This document shows positions 33,473 to 45,407 of a stretch of DNA of 64,000 nt, piece by piece. The notes below the pieces were generated by a model. That model was given only the letters and a program-made list of their open reading frames with translations. It searched no databases and was not told the DNA's origin. A program made the position numbers and the translations under genes. Source of the stretch: Cladocopium goreaui (lineage: Eukaryota; Sar; Dinophyceae; Suessiales; Symbiodiniaceae). The stretch is taken from positions 62,001 through 126,000 of the forward strand of contig CAMXCT020000309.1 of assembly GCA_947184155.2 (NCBI GenBank). The letters are read 5' to 3'. Each line of letters begins with the position of its first letter. Position 1 is the first letter of the stretch.

Positions 33473-35806
33473 CTAGCATTGATATGGCCAGGCAGCGCGC
33501 GGTTTCTCCTCGCCCATGAGGTTCAAGAGAGTCTCCATGTCTGCCTCTGTGTTGCCTGGCTTGGGAACATCGATCACCTTCTTGAGCTGCTCCAAACTCT
33601 CGCGATTGGCCGCAATTTGATCCAAACTTTCCTTCAAAGGTTTCTGGGCAGTCTCTTCCTCCAATTCCTCCAAGCGGCGAGGGGGAATGCCTGCCACTGG
33701 ATCATAGCCTGGGGAATTCCACAATTTTGCGACCTGCTGTTGAGCCTTGGGTGTCTTCAAGAAATGGCCGTAGCAGCAAGCCGCGTGCACCGCTGCGCCA
33801 TAGGGTGCAATTGCGGCTGCGCCGGTAGTGATGGCAGCAATGGAACCGGCGCAAAGTGCATTGATATCCAAAAAGTCCTGAAGAAAAAACACGTGAGGAT
33901 CTATCTGAAGATCTAGGATGACAGTGAGCGCTTCAAGTGCAGGGTGTCCATTTGTGTTTTGAACATGTTGAACATGACGCACTTCCATGTCAGCAAAGCA
34001 TGTTTTGCCTATAATTATTCACAAATGCTTGATATTCTAGGTGCAACATGGTGCAACTGCAGGCCACCTGCTGGCCACCTGCTGGCCGCCTGCTGGCTGC
34101 CTGCTGCCCAGTCGGTCCTGGCAGTGAAGCACAATGAGATTGATGAAGGTAACAACCTGACCGATGTAGGCCACAGCACCACCGATGTCGACGGTGCAAA
34201 GTGCTTCTGGGATGCCCTTGAGCACATTCATGGGGACGCGGAAAGTGCTTGCCTTGCACTTGTTCACATTCACGGCCTTGTTGATGGCAAGTCCCATGTT
34301 TGCGATGTTGGCTGCCACCATGCCCACATCCACACCACACTGCACACCGTTGCCGACTGGACCTTCTCCGATCAACAAACGTCGGCCATCCCGGACGGTC
34401 TGATCACCCAGGACGCTGATCTTCGTGGTGGTCAATTGTGGCGGAGTTCCGGTACATGTGGCCGCACCCAAAGAAGCTCCAGCTGCAATCTCCCCCAATC
34501 CTGACACCAAGCCGGTGATGCCTGCAGAGCAAATGGCGTCCACGTTGATGCTCAAGGCACAATTGGAAGCTGCCAAGGCCAGCTTGGTAGCAAGGTTTCC
34601 AACCCAAGCACCCAGGATGGCACCGTTCACCTGGCAAGCCAACTCAGACTCACCATCACGAGGTGGAGGGCAAGTGCGAATGATGGCATTGATGTCATCA
34701 CCCATGCCAACTGCTGAGACAAATGCCTCTAAGATGTTGAAGACACATTCTTGCCTTCCAGCGAGCAGCCCCTTTTGCTTTTGGCGGAATCCTTTCACCT
34801 TTCCTGGTTGATGAGCCACATCCGAAAGAAAACAAACAAAAATGGGACCATCAACCCAATTGGTTTGGATGAAACATCATCAAAAGATGCGAAGCAACCC
34901 CCTCCTCCCCCGAAAAAAAATAATGGTCCTTCATGGTCCTTCTATGTCCTTACCCTATTTTTCATGGTGACTATTGAAGTTAACTCATTTTCTCGGTGGT
35001 ATTTGTGTTTCCCTTTCGGACCAGCGTCGGATGGTCGTCAGCGTGTCCAACTTGCGGATGTGGTGCTTCTCCCACTGGTCCCGCACCTTATGGCCCGCCT
35101 TCACCATGGTCTTCATGATCATCTCATCAGCCAACGTCTGGTTCTTCTGTGTGGCCTGGGCAAAACATAGGGCGGGTGAAGATGGACAAAAAATCAAAGG
35201 AGAAGAATTCAATGAACGCATGACATATTCCGAAATGCAAATTACCATACTGTAATTGACATGTCGCCATAAAATTTAGTACTGTAATTCTCAAGTTCCA
35301 GCGGTTCCAGTATATACATCATTAATTAATATGGATGTAAACCGTTTGCGGCAGCTCGTGCCTGAATGAGCTTTTGACTCGTGGTGCGGACGGCAGCGTC
35401 CAAATCCAACGCAGACTTTCCTTGCAAGGCCCCAAGGTTGCTGCAGCTGCGGCTGAAGCCATTCGTGGACAGAGCAAAAATGCCAACACAAACGACCATA
35501 GCCTTGGATGGCTGCCATCCAGCAAGCCAATACAAAATAGAACATATATTTGAAAATATTTCTGAATATTCTAGTAACTTCCCCACTTCTGGTGGATCGA
35601 CGACCGATGGGGTAAAAAGTAGAAATAATATAGAGTAAAATAATGTAAAACATAATGGTAACATATGGTAACATAATCAGCTAGTCCATGTCAATCCAAG
35701 TAGCAGCTGCCACTGCTAGAACCATCTTCTTCAACAGGGACCGCTTCGTTTGGAACGATTGGTCCTCAACGTCGCTCACAACGTTCACCCTGTCGAAATC
35801 GGACAT
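33473..35806 (-). CDS. Array gene 2, C-x24-C repeat protein
   Basis: Exons 35806-35705, 35502-35350, 35155-35022, 34754-34118, 33877-33473, the same lengths (102, 153, 134, 637, 405) as gene 1, so the 476-residue product is preserved. It lacks 42 bp of intron 4 (after 33921) that genes 1 and 4-6 have. At the end of exon 2 it carries GCCGCAAACGG where gene 1 has GCTGCGTTT; both fit a GC donor. The 11-bp intronic minisatellite has four units. Looks intact. Confidence 0.7.
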
Positions 35807-35864
35807 GCTGACGGTCAGTGGCTTCCAAGCAGCCAGCAGGACCAAGGGAAAGCGCAAGAGATTT

Positions 35865-35880
35865 CTGAGCTATAATGGCT
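35865..35880 (-). promoter_or_regulatory. Relict spliced-leader-like motif, gene 2
   Basis: Same 16 bases as upstream of gene 1, 58 bases before the inferred ATG. Confidence 0.55.
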
Positions 35881-36474
35881 TTTGCAAAGTCCCGAGAAGT
35901 TGCATTGAACTGCATTGCTTGATATTGCTTGATATATTGCGTGATATTGAGATATTGCTTGTGGCCGGAAAAAATGGCAAGACATATGACCCCTCTGGCT
36001 AGATCCCTACACACATGCATCATCCAGCACGCTTGTGATATCTGTCACGTTGGTATGTTGCGAACAGGCACGTCCAAACCCAATGTCCCGCCTGCACTCC
36101 AAAGCGACAGTTGATTTGAAACGCTAACAGCACCCGGGAGTAGCACCAGTCTCCAGTATACAGGGTGACAGTGGATGAAAGAAAATGACACATATATTGA
36201 ACAATCACGGAACATTCTGAAAAACCAAGGGATACCCTGTAGGCCTCTCCAGGGTTTGCCCTCATTGTGCCCATGTTCATTCACGGGCTGGCACACTTCC
36301 CAAACGTTTGCATGGGAAAAAAAACGACAATGTGAAGATTGATTCCAAGAACCAACCAGCAGCAATGAATTCTGATGTGTCAGCTGCATTTCAGCATCTG
36401 GCACGATCTGCCCACCTCCTGAAATAGGCGGCAAATCCTAGAAGCCTTCACGGCTCTCAATTTACCAATTTACC

Positions 36475-38817
36475 CTAGCATTGATATGGCCAGGCAGCGC
36501 GCGGTTTCTCCTCGCCCATGAGGTTCAAGAGAGTCTCCATGTCTGCCTCTGTGTTGCCTGGCTTGGGAACATCGATCACCTTCTTGAGCTGCTCCAAACT
36601 CTCGCGATTGGCCGCAATTTGATCCAAACTTTCCTTCAAAGGTTTCTGGGCAGTCTCTTCCTCCAATTCCTCCAAGCGGCGAGGGGGAATGCCTGCCACT
36701 GGATCATAGCCTGGGGAATTCCACAATTTTGCGACCTGCTGTTGAGCCTTGGGTGTCTTCAAGAAATGGCCGTAGCAGCAAGCCGCGTGCACCGCTGCGC
36801 CATAGGGTGCAATTGCGGCTGCGCCGGTAGTGATGGCAGCAATGGAACCGGCGCAAAGTGCATTGATATCCAAAAAGTCCTGAAGAAAAAACACGTGAGG
36901 ATCTATCTGAAGATCTAGGATGACAGTGAGCGCTTCAAGTGCAGGGTGTCCATTTGTGTTTTGAACATGTTGAACATGACGCACTTCCATGTCAGCAAAG
37001 CATGTTTTGCCTATAATTATTCACAAATGCTTGATATTCTAGGTGCAACATGGTGCAACTGCAGGCCACCTGCAGGCCACCTGCTGGCCACCTGCTGGCC
37101 GCCTGCTGGCTGCCTGCTGCCCAGTCGGTCCTGGCAGTGAAGCACAATGAGATTGATGAAGGTAACAACCTGACCGATGTAGGCCACAGCACCACCGATG
37201 TCGACGGTGCAAAGTGCTTCTGGGATGCCCTTGAGCACATTCATGGGGACGCGGAAAGTGCTTGCCTTGCACTTGTTCACATTCACGGCCTTGTTGATGG
37301 CAAGTCCCATGTTTGCGATGTTGGCTGCCACCATGCCCACATCCACACCACACTGCACACCGTTGCCGACTGGACCTTCTCCGATCAACAAACGTCGGCC
37401 ATCCCGGACGGTCTGATCACCCAGGACGCTGATCTTCGTGGTGGTCAATTGTGGCGGAGTTCCGGTACATGTGGCCGCACCCAAAGAAGCTCCAGCTGCA
37501 ATCTCCCCCAATCCTGACACCAAGCCGGTGATGCCTGCAGAGCAAATGGCGTCCACGTTGATGCTCAAGGCACAATTGGAAGCTGCCAAGGCCAGCTTGG
37601 TAGCAAGGTTTCCAACCCAAGCACCCAGGATGGCACCGTTCACCTGGCAAGCCAACTCAGACTCACCATCACGAGGTGGAGGGCAAGTGCGAATGATGGC
37701 ATTGATGTCATCACCCATGCCAACTGCTGAGACAAATGCCTCTAAGATGTTGAAGACACATTCTTGCCTTCCAGCGAGCAGCCCCTTTTGCTTTTGGCGG
37801 AATCCTTTCACCTTTCCTGGTTGATGAGCCACATCCGAAAGAAAACAAACAAAAATGGGACCATCAACCCAATTGGTTTGGATGAAACATCAAAAGATGC
37901 GAAGCAACCCCCTCCTCCCCCGAAAAAAAATAATGGTCCTTCATGGTCCTTCATGGTCCTTCTATGTCCTTACCCTATTTTTCATGGTGACTATTGAAGT
38001 TAACTCATTTTCTCGGTGGTATTTGTGTTTCCCTTTCGGACCAGCGTCGGATGGTCGTCAGCGTGTCCAACTTGCGGATGTGGTGCTTCTCCCACTGGTC
38101 CCGCACCTTATGGCCCGCCTTCACCATGGTCTTCATGATCATCTCATCAGCCAACGTCTGGTTCTTCTGTGTGGCCTGGGCAAAACATAGGGCGGGTGAA
38201 GATGGACAAAAAATCAAAGGAGAAGAATTCAATGAACGCATGACATATTCCGAAATGCAAATTACCATACTGTAATTGACATGTCGCCATAAAATTTAGT
38301 ACTGTAATTCTCAAGTTCCAGCGGTTCCAGTATATACATCATTAATTAATATGGATGTAAACCGTTTGCGGCAGCTCGTGCCTGAATGAGCTTTTGACTC
38401 GTGGTGCGGACGGCAGCGTCCAAATCCAACGCAGACTTTCCTTGCAAGGCCCCAAGGTTGCTGCAGCTGCGGCTGAAGCCATTCGTGGACAGAGCAAAAA
38501 TGCCAACACAAACGACCATAGCCTTGGATGGCTGCCATCCAGCAAGCCAATACAAAATAGAACATATATTTGAAAATATTTCTGAATATTCTAGTAACTT
38601 CCCCACTTCTGGTGGATCGACGACCGATGGGGAAAAAAGGTAGAAATAATATAGAGTAAAATAATGTAAAACATAATGGTAACATAATCAGCTAGTCCAT
38701 GTCAATCCAAGTAGCAGCTGCCACTGCTAGAACCATCTTCTTCAACAGGGACCGCTTCGTTTGGAACGATTGGTCCTCAACGTCGCTCACAACGTTCACC
38801 CTGTCGAAATCGGACAT
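36475..38817 (-). CDS. Array gene 3, C-x24-C repeat protein
   Basis: Exons 38817-38716, 38522-38370, 38175-38042, 37767-37131, 36879-36475, all of standard length. The 3' part shares the 42-bp intron 4 deletion and other markers with gene 2, while the region upstream of exon 1 is identical to that of gene 1, so the copy is a mosaic. The intronic 11-bp minisatellite has five units. Looks intact. Confidence 0.7.
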
Positions 38818-38875
38818 GCTGACGGTCAGTGGCTTCCAAGCAGCCAGCAGGACCAAGGGAAAGCGCAAGAGATTT

Positions 38876-38891
38876 CTGAGCTATAATGGCT
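38876..38891 (-). promoter_or_regulatory. Relict spliced-leader-like motif, gene 3
   Basis: Identical to the gene 1 motif and position. Confidence 0.55.
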
Positions 38892-39465
38892 TTTGCAAAG
38901 TCCCGAGAAATTGCATTGAACTGCATTGCTTGATATTGCTTGATATATTGCTTGATATTGAGATATTGCTTGTGGCCGGAAAAAATTGCAAGAAATATGA
39001 CCCCTCTGGTAGATCCCCTACGCACATGCATCATCCAACACGCTGTGATATCTGTCACGTTGGTATGTTGCGAACAGGCACGTCCAAACCCAACTCCAAA
39101 GCGACAGTTGATTTGAAACGCTAACAGCACTCGGGAGTAGCACCAGTCTCGAGTATACAGGGTGACAGTGGATGAAAGAAAATGAAACATTATGAAAAAC
39201 CATATAGGCCAGCAACATTTTTTTTTGCCAGGGCCTCTCCAGGGTTTGCCCTCATTGTGCCCATGTTCATTCACGGGCTGGCACGCTTCCCAAACGTTTG
39301 CATGGGGAAAAAAACGACAATGTGAAGATTGATTCCAAGAACCAACCATGCAGCAATGAATTCTGCTGTGTCAGCTGCATTTCAGCATCTGGCACGATCT
39401 GCCCACCTACTGAAATAGGCGGCAAATCCTAGAAGCCTTCACGGCTCTCAATTTACCAATTTACC

Positions 39466-41848
39466 CTAGCATTGATATGGCCAGGCAGCGCGCGGTTTCT
39501 CCTCGCCCATGAGGTTCAAGAGAGTCTCCATGTCTGCCTCTGTGTTGCCTGGCTTGGGAACATCGATCACCTTCTTGAGCTGCTCCAAACCTCATCTCTC
39601 AAAAAAAAAAAAAGATTGCCGCATTTGATTCCAACTTTCCTCACAGGTTCTGGCATCTCTTTCCTCTCCTCTCCAATTCCTCCAAGCGGCGAGGGGGAAT
39701 GCCTGCCACTGGATCATAGCCTGGGGAATTCCACAATTTTGCGACCTGCTGTTGAGCCTTGGGTGTCTTCAAGAAATGGCCGTAGCGGCAAGCCGCGTGC
39801 ACCGCTGCGCCATAGGGTGCAATTGCGGCTGCGCCGGTAGTGATGGCAGCAATGGAACCGGCGCAAAGTGCATTGATATCCAAAAAGTCCTGAAGAAAAA
39901 ACACGTGAGGATCTATCTGAAGATCTAGGATGACCTTGCAGCATTTCGGGGACTCTTTGGACTGCGTCAAGGTCAACAGTGAGCGCTTCAAGTGCAGGGT
40001 GTCCATTTGTGTTTTGAACATGTTGAACATGACGCACTTCCATGTCAGCAAAGCATGTTTTGCCTATAATTATTCACAAATGCTTGATATTCTAGGTGCA
40101 ACATGGTGCAACTGCAGGCCACCTGCTGGCCACCTGCTGGCCGCCTGCTGGCCGCCTGCTGGCTGCCTGCTGCCCAGTCGGTCCTGGCAGTGAAGCACAA
40201 TGAGATTGATGAAGGTAACAACCTGACCGATGTAGGCCACAGCACCACCGATGTCGACGGTGCAAAGTGCTTCTGGGATGCCCTTGAGCACATTCATGGG
40301 GACGCGGAAAGTGCTTGCCTTGCACTTGTTCACATTCACGGCCTTGTTGATGGCAAGTCCCATGTTTGCGATGTTGGCTGCCACCATGCCCACATCCACA
40401 CCACACTGCACACCGTTGCCGACTGGACCTTCTCCGATCAACAAACGTCGGCCATCCCGGACGGTCTGATCACCCAGGACGCTGATCTTCGTGGTGGTCA
40501 ATTGTGGCGGAGTTCCGGTACATGTGGCCGCACCCAAAGAAGCTCCAGCTGCAATCTCCCCCAATCCTGACACCAAGCCGGTGATGCCTGCAGAGCAAAT
40601 GGCGCCCACGTTGATGCTCAAGGCACAATTGGAAGCTGCCAAGGCCAGCTTGGTAGCAAGGTTTCCAACCCAAGCACCCAGGATGGCACCGTTCACCTGG
40701 CAAGCCAACTCAGACTCACCATCACGAGGTGGAGGGCAAGTGCGAATGATGGCATTGATGTCATCACCCATGCCAACTGCTGAGACAAATGCCTCTAAGA
40801 TGTTGAAGATCGACACATTCTTGCCTTCCAGCGAGCAGGCTCTTTTGCTTTTGGCGGAATCCTTTCACCTTTCCTGGTTGATGAGCCACATCCGAAAGAA
40901 AACAAACAAAAATGGTACCATCAAACCAATTTGTTTGGATGAAACATCACCAAAAGATGCGAAGCAAACTCCCCCCCCAAAAAAAAACAAAATAGTAGTC
41001 CTTCCATGTCCCTACCCTACTGTTCATGGTGACTATTGAAGTTAACTCATTTTCTCGGTGGTATTTGTGTTTCCCTTTCGGACCAGCGTCGGATGGTCGT
41101 CAGCGTGTCCAACTTGCGGATGTGGTGCTTCTCCCACTGGTCCCGCACCTTATGGCCCGCCTTCACCATGGTCTTCATGATCATCTCATCAGCCAACGTC
41201 TGGTTCTTCTGTGTGGCCTGGGCAGAACATAGGGCGGGTGAAGATGGACAAAAAATCAAAGGAGAAGAATTCAATGAACGCATGACATATTCTGAAATGC
41301 AAATTGCCATAAGTGACATGTCGCCTTAAGAATTAGTACTGTAATTCTCAAGTTCCAGCGGTTCCAGTATATACATCATTAATATGGATGTAAATTAAAC
41401 GCAGCAGCTCGTGCCTGAATGAGCTTTTGACTCGTGGTGCGGACGGCAGCGTCCAAATCCAACGCAGACTTTCCTTGCAAGGCCCCAAGGTTGCTGCAGC
41501 TGCGGCTGAAGCCATTCGTGGACAGAGCAAAAATGCCAACACAAACGACCATAGCCTTGGATGGCTGCCATCCAGCAAGCCAATACAAAATAGAACATAT
41601 TTGAACATTTCTCCTAATATTCTAGTATATTCCCCACTTCTGGTGGATCGACGACCAATGGGGAAAAAAGGTAGAAATAATATAGAGTAAAATAATGTAA
41701 AACATAATGGTAACATAATCAGCTAGTCCATGTCAATCCAAGTAGCAGCTGCCACTGCTAGAACCATCTTCTTCAACAGGGACCGCTTCGTTTGGAACGA
41801 TTGGTCCTCAACGTCGCTCACAACGTTCACCCTGTCGAAATCGGACAT
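39466..41848 (-). pseudogene. Array gene 4, frameshifted copy
   Basis: Exons 41848-41747, 41555-41403, 41217-41084, 40824-40184, 39889-39466. Exon 4 is 641 instead of 637 bp owing to an extra ATCG near 40810-40813, just after its start. Exon 5 is 424 instead of 405 bp because 39590-39675 is replaced by diverged sequence that includes a run of 13 A. Both changes break the frame, so the C-x24-C body cannot be made as in the other copies unless splicing differs. The scrambled stretch could also be an assembly or consensus error. Gly replaces Asp in the third segment (NVGAIC). Confidence 0.6.
39590..39675. other. Scrambled 86-bp segment in exon 5 of gene 4
   Basis: The flanks match the other copies base for base. 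The interior contains an A13 run, and recognisable but indel-rich remnants (TTGCCGCA, TTTGATTCCAACTTTCC). Confidence 0.7.
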
Positions 41849-41906
41849 GCTGACGGTCAGTGGCTTCCAAGCAGCCAGCAGGACCAAGGGAAAGCACAAG
41901 AGATTT

Positions 41907-41922
41907 CTGAGCTATAATGGCT
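41907..41922 (-). promoter_or_regulatory. Relict spliced-leader-like motif, gene 4
   Basis: AGCCATTATAGCTCAG on the minus strand. The preceding bases are TTTGAAGA instead of TTTGCAAA, as in genes 6 and 7. Confidence 0.55.
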
Positions 41923-42507
41923 TCTTCAAAGTCCCGAGAAATTGCATTGAACTGCATTGCCTGATATTGCTTGATACATTGCGTGATATTGAGATATTGC
42001 TTGTGGCCGGAAAAAATGCAAGAAATATGACCCCTCTGGTAGATCCCCTACACACATGCATCATCCAGCACGCTTGTGATATCTGTCACTTTGGTATGTT
42101 GCGAACAGGCACGTCCAAACCCAATGTCCCGCCTGCACTCCAAAGCGACAGTTGATTTGAAACGCTAACAGCACTCGGGAGTAGCACCAGTCTCCAGTAT
42201 ACAGGGTGACGGTGGATGAAAGAAAATGACACATATATTGAACAATCACGGAACATTCTGAAAAACCAAGGAATACCCTGTAGGCCTCTCCAGCGTTTGC
42301 CCTCATTCTGCCCATGTTCATTCACGGGCTGGCACACTTCCCAAATGTTTGCATGGGGAAAAAAACGACAATGTGAAGATTGATTCCAAGAACCAACCAG
42401 CAGCAATGAATTCTGATGTGTCAGCTGCATTTCAGCATCTGGCACGATCTGCCCACCTACTGAAATAGGCGGCAAATCCTAGAAGCCTTCACGGCTCTCA
42501 ATTTACC

Positions 42508-44859
42508 CTAGCATTGATATGGCCAGGCAGCGCGCGGTTTCTCCTCGCCCATGAGGTTCAAGAGAGTCTCCATGTCTGCCTCTGTGTTGCCTGGCTTGGG
42601 AACATCGATCACCTTCTTGAGCTGCTCCAAACTCTCGCGATTGGCCGCAATTTGATCCAAACTTTCCTTCAAAGGTTTCTGGGCAGTCTCTTCCTCCAAT
42701 TCCTCCAAGCGGCGAGGAGGAATGCCTGCCACTGGATCATAGCCTGGGGAATTCCACAATTTTGCGACCTGCTGTTGAGCCTTGGGTGTCTTCAAGAAAT
42801 GGCCGTAGCGGCAAGCCGCGTGCACCGCTGCGCCATAGGGTGCAATTGCGGCTGCGCCGGTAGTGATGGCAGCAATGGAACCGGCGCAAAGTGCATTGAT
42901 ATCCAAAAAGTCCTGAAGAAAAAACACGTGAGGATCTTTCTGAAGATCTAGGATGACCTTGCAGCATTTCGGGGACTCTTTGACTGCGTCAGGTCAACAG
43001 TGAGCGCTTCAAGTGCAGGGTGTCCATTTGTGTTTTGAACATGTTGAACATGACGCACTTCCATGTCAGCAAAGCATGTTTTGCCTATAATTATTCACAA
43101 ATGCTTGATATTCTAGGTGCAACATGGGCAACTGCAGGCCACCTGCTGGCCGCCTGCTGGCTGCCTGCTGCCCAGTCGGTCCTGGCAGTGAAGCACAATG
43201 AGATTGATGAAGGTAACAACCTGACCGATGTAGGCCACAGCACCACCGATGTCGACGGTGCAAAGTGCTTCTGGGATGCCCTTGAGCACATTCATGGGGA
43301 CGCGGAAAGTGCTTGCCTTGCACTTGTTCACATTCACGGCCTTGTTGATGGCAAGTCCCATGTTTGCGATGTTGGCTGCCACCATGCCCACATCCACACC
43401 ACACTGCACACCGTTGCCGACTGGACCTTCTCCGATCAACAAACGTCGGCCATCCCGGGCGGTCTGATCACCCAGGACGCTGATCTTCGTGGTGGTCAAT
43501 TGTGGCGGAGTTCCGGTACATGTGGCCGCACCCAAAGAAGCTCCAGCTGCAATCTCCCCCAATCCTGACACCAAGCCGGTGATGCCTGCAGAGCAAATGG
43601 CGTCCACGTTGATGCTCAAGGCACAATTGGAAGCTGCCAAGGCCAGCTTGGTAGCAAGGTTTCCAACCCAAGCACCCAGGATGGCACCGTTCACCTGGCA
43701 AGCCAACTCAGACTCACCATCACGAGGTGGAGGGCAAGTGCGAATGATGGCATTGATGTCATCACCCATGCCAACTGCTGAGACAAATGCCTCTAAGATG
43801 TTGAAGATCGACACATTCTTGCCTTCCAGCGAGCAGGGTCTTTTGCTTTTGGCGGAATCCTTTCACCTTTCCTGGTTGATGAGCCACATCCGAAAGAAAA
43901 CAAATAAACATGGGACCATCAACCCAATTGGTTTGGATGAAACATCACCAAAAGATGCGAAGCAAACTCCCCCCCCCCAAAAAAACAAAATAGTAGTCCT
44001 TCCATGTCCCTACCCTATTGTTCATGGTGACTATTGAAGTTAACTCATTTTCTCGGTGGTATTTGTGTTTCCCTTTCGGACCAGCGTCGGATGGTCGTCA
44101 GCGTGTCCAACTTGCGGATGTGGTGCTTCTCCCACTGGTCCCGCACCTTATGGCCCGCCTTCACCATGGTCTTCATGATCATCTCATCAGCCAACGTCTG
44201 GTTCTTCTGTGTGGCCTGGGCAAAACATAGGGCGGGTGAAGATGGACAAAAAATCAAAGGAGAAGAATTCAATGAACGCATGACATATTCCGAAATGCAA
44301 ATTTAAAATACCATAATTGACATGTCGCCTTAAGATTTACTGTAGTACTGTAATTCTCAAGTTCCAGCGGTTCCAGTATATATACATCATTAATATGGAT
44401 GTAAACCGTTTGCAGAAGCTCGTGCCTGAATGAGCTTTTGACTCGTGGTGCGGACGGCAGCGTCCAAATCCAACGCAGACTTTCCTTGCAAGGCCACAAG
44501 GTTGCTGCAGCTGCGGCTGAAGCCATTCGTCGACAGAGCAAAAATGCCAACACAGACTACCATAGCCTTGGATGGCTGCCATCCAGCAAGCCAATACAAA
44601 ATAGAACATACGTGAAAATATTTCTGAATATTCTAGTAACTTCCCCACTTCTGGTGGATCGACGACCGATTGGGAAAAAAGGTAGAAATAATATAGAGTA
44701 AAATAATGTAAAACATAATGGTAACATAATCAGCTAGTCCATGTCAATCCAAGTAGCAGCTGCCACTGCTAGAACCATCTTCTTCAACAGGGACCGCTTC
44801 GTTTGGAACGATTGGTCCTCAACGTCGCTCACAACGTTCACCCTGTCGAAATCGGACAT
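42508..44859 (-). pseudogene. Array gene 5, copy with a 4-bp insertion
   Basis: Exons 44859-44758, 44566-44414, 44215-44082, 43822-43182, 42912-42508. All are standard except exon 4, which carries the same extra ATCG as gene 4 (near 43808). Joined with the usual acceptor, the frame is lost four codons into exon 4, and no alternative AG restores it without a stop. The rest of exon 4 stays open with one change (VRDGRR to ARDGRR), so the lesion is young, or a non-standard acceptor is used. The intronic minisatellite has three units. Confidence 0.55.
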
Positions 44860-44917
44860 GCTGACGGTCAGTGGCTTCCAAGCAGCCAGCAGGACCAAGG
44901 GAAAGCACAAGAGATTT

Positions 44918-44933
44918 CTGAGCTATAATGGCT
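44918..44933 (-). promoter_or_regulatory. Relict spliced-leader-like motif, gene 5
   Basis: Same 16 bases, 58 bases before the inferred ATG. Confidence 0.55.
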
Positions 44934-45407
44934 TTTGCAAAGTCCCGAGAAGTTGCATTAAACTGCATTGCTTGATATTGCTTGATATATTGCTTGATAT
45001 TGAGATATTGCTTGTGGCCGGAAAAAATGGCAAGAAATATGACCCCTCTGGTAGATCCCCTACGCCCTACGCACATGCATCATCCAACACGCTTGTGATA
45101 TCTGTCACGTTGGTATGTTGCGAACAGGCACGTCCAAACCCAATGTCCCGCCTGCACTCCAGGTCGACAGGTGATTTGAGACGCTAACAACGCCGGGAGT
45201 ACATTAGCAGTCTCGAGTATCTAGGGTGAAAATGGATGAAACATCATGTCTCAAACCATCACGAAAGAATATGAAAAACTACCTGAGGCCATTAACCATG
45301 CGGCAATGAATTCTGATGTGTCAGCTGCATTTCAGCATCTGGCACGATCTGCCCACCTACTGAAAAAGGCGGCAAATTCAAGAAGCCGTCACGGCTCTCA
45401 ATGCACC

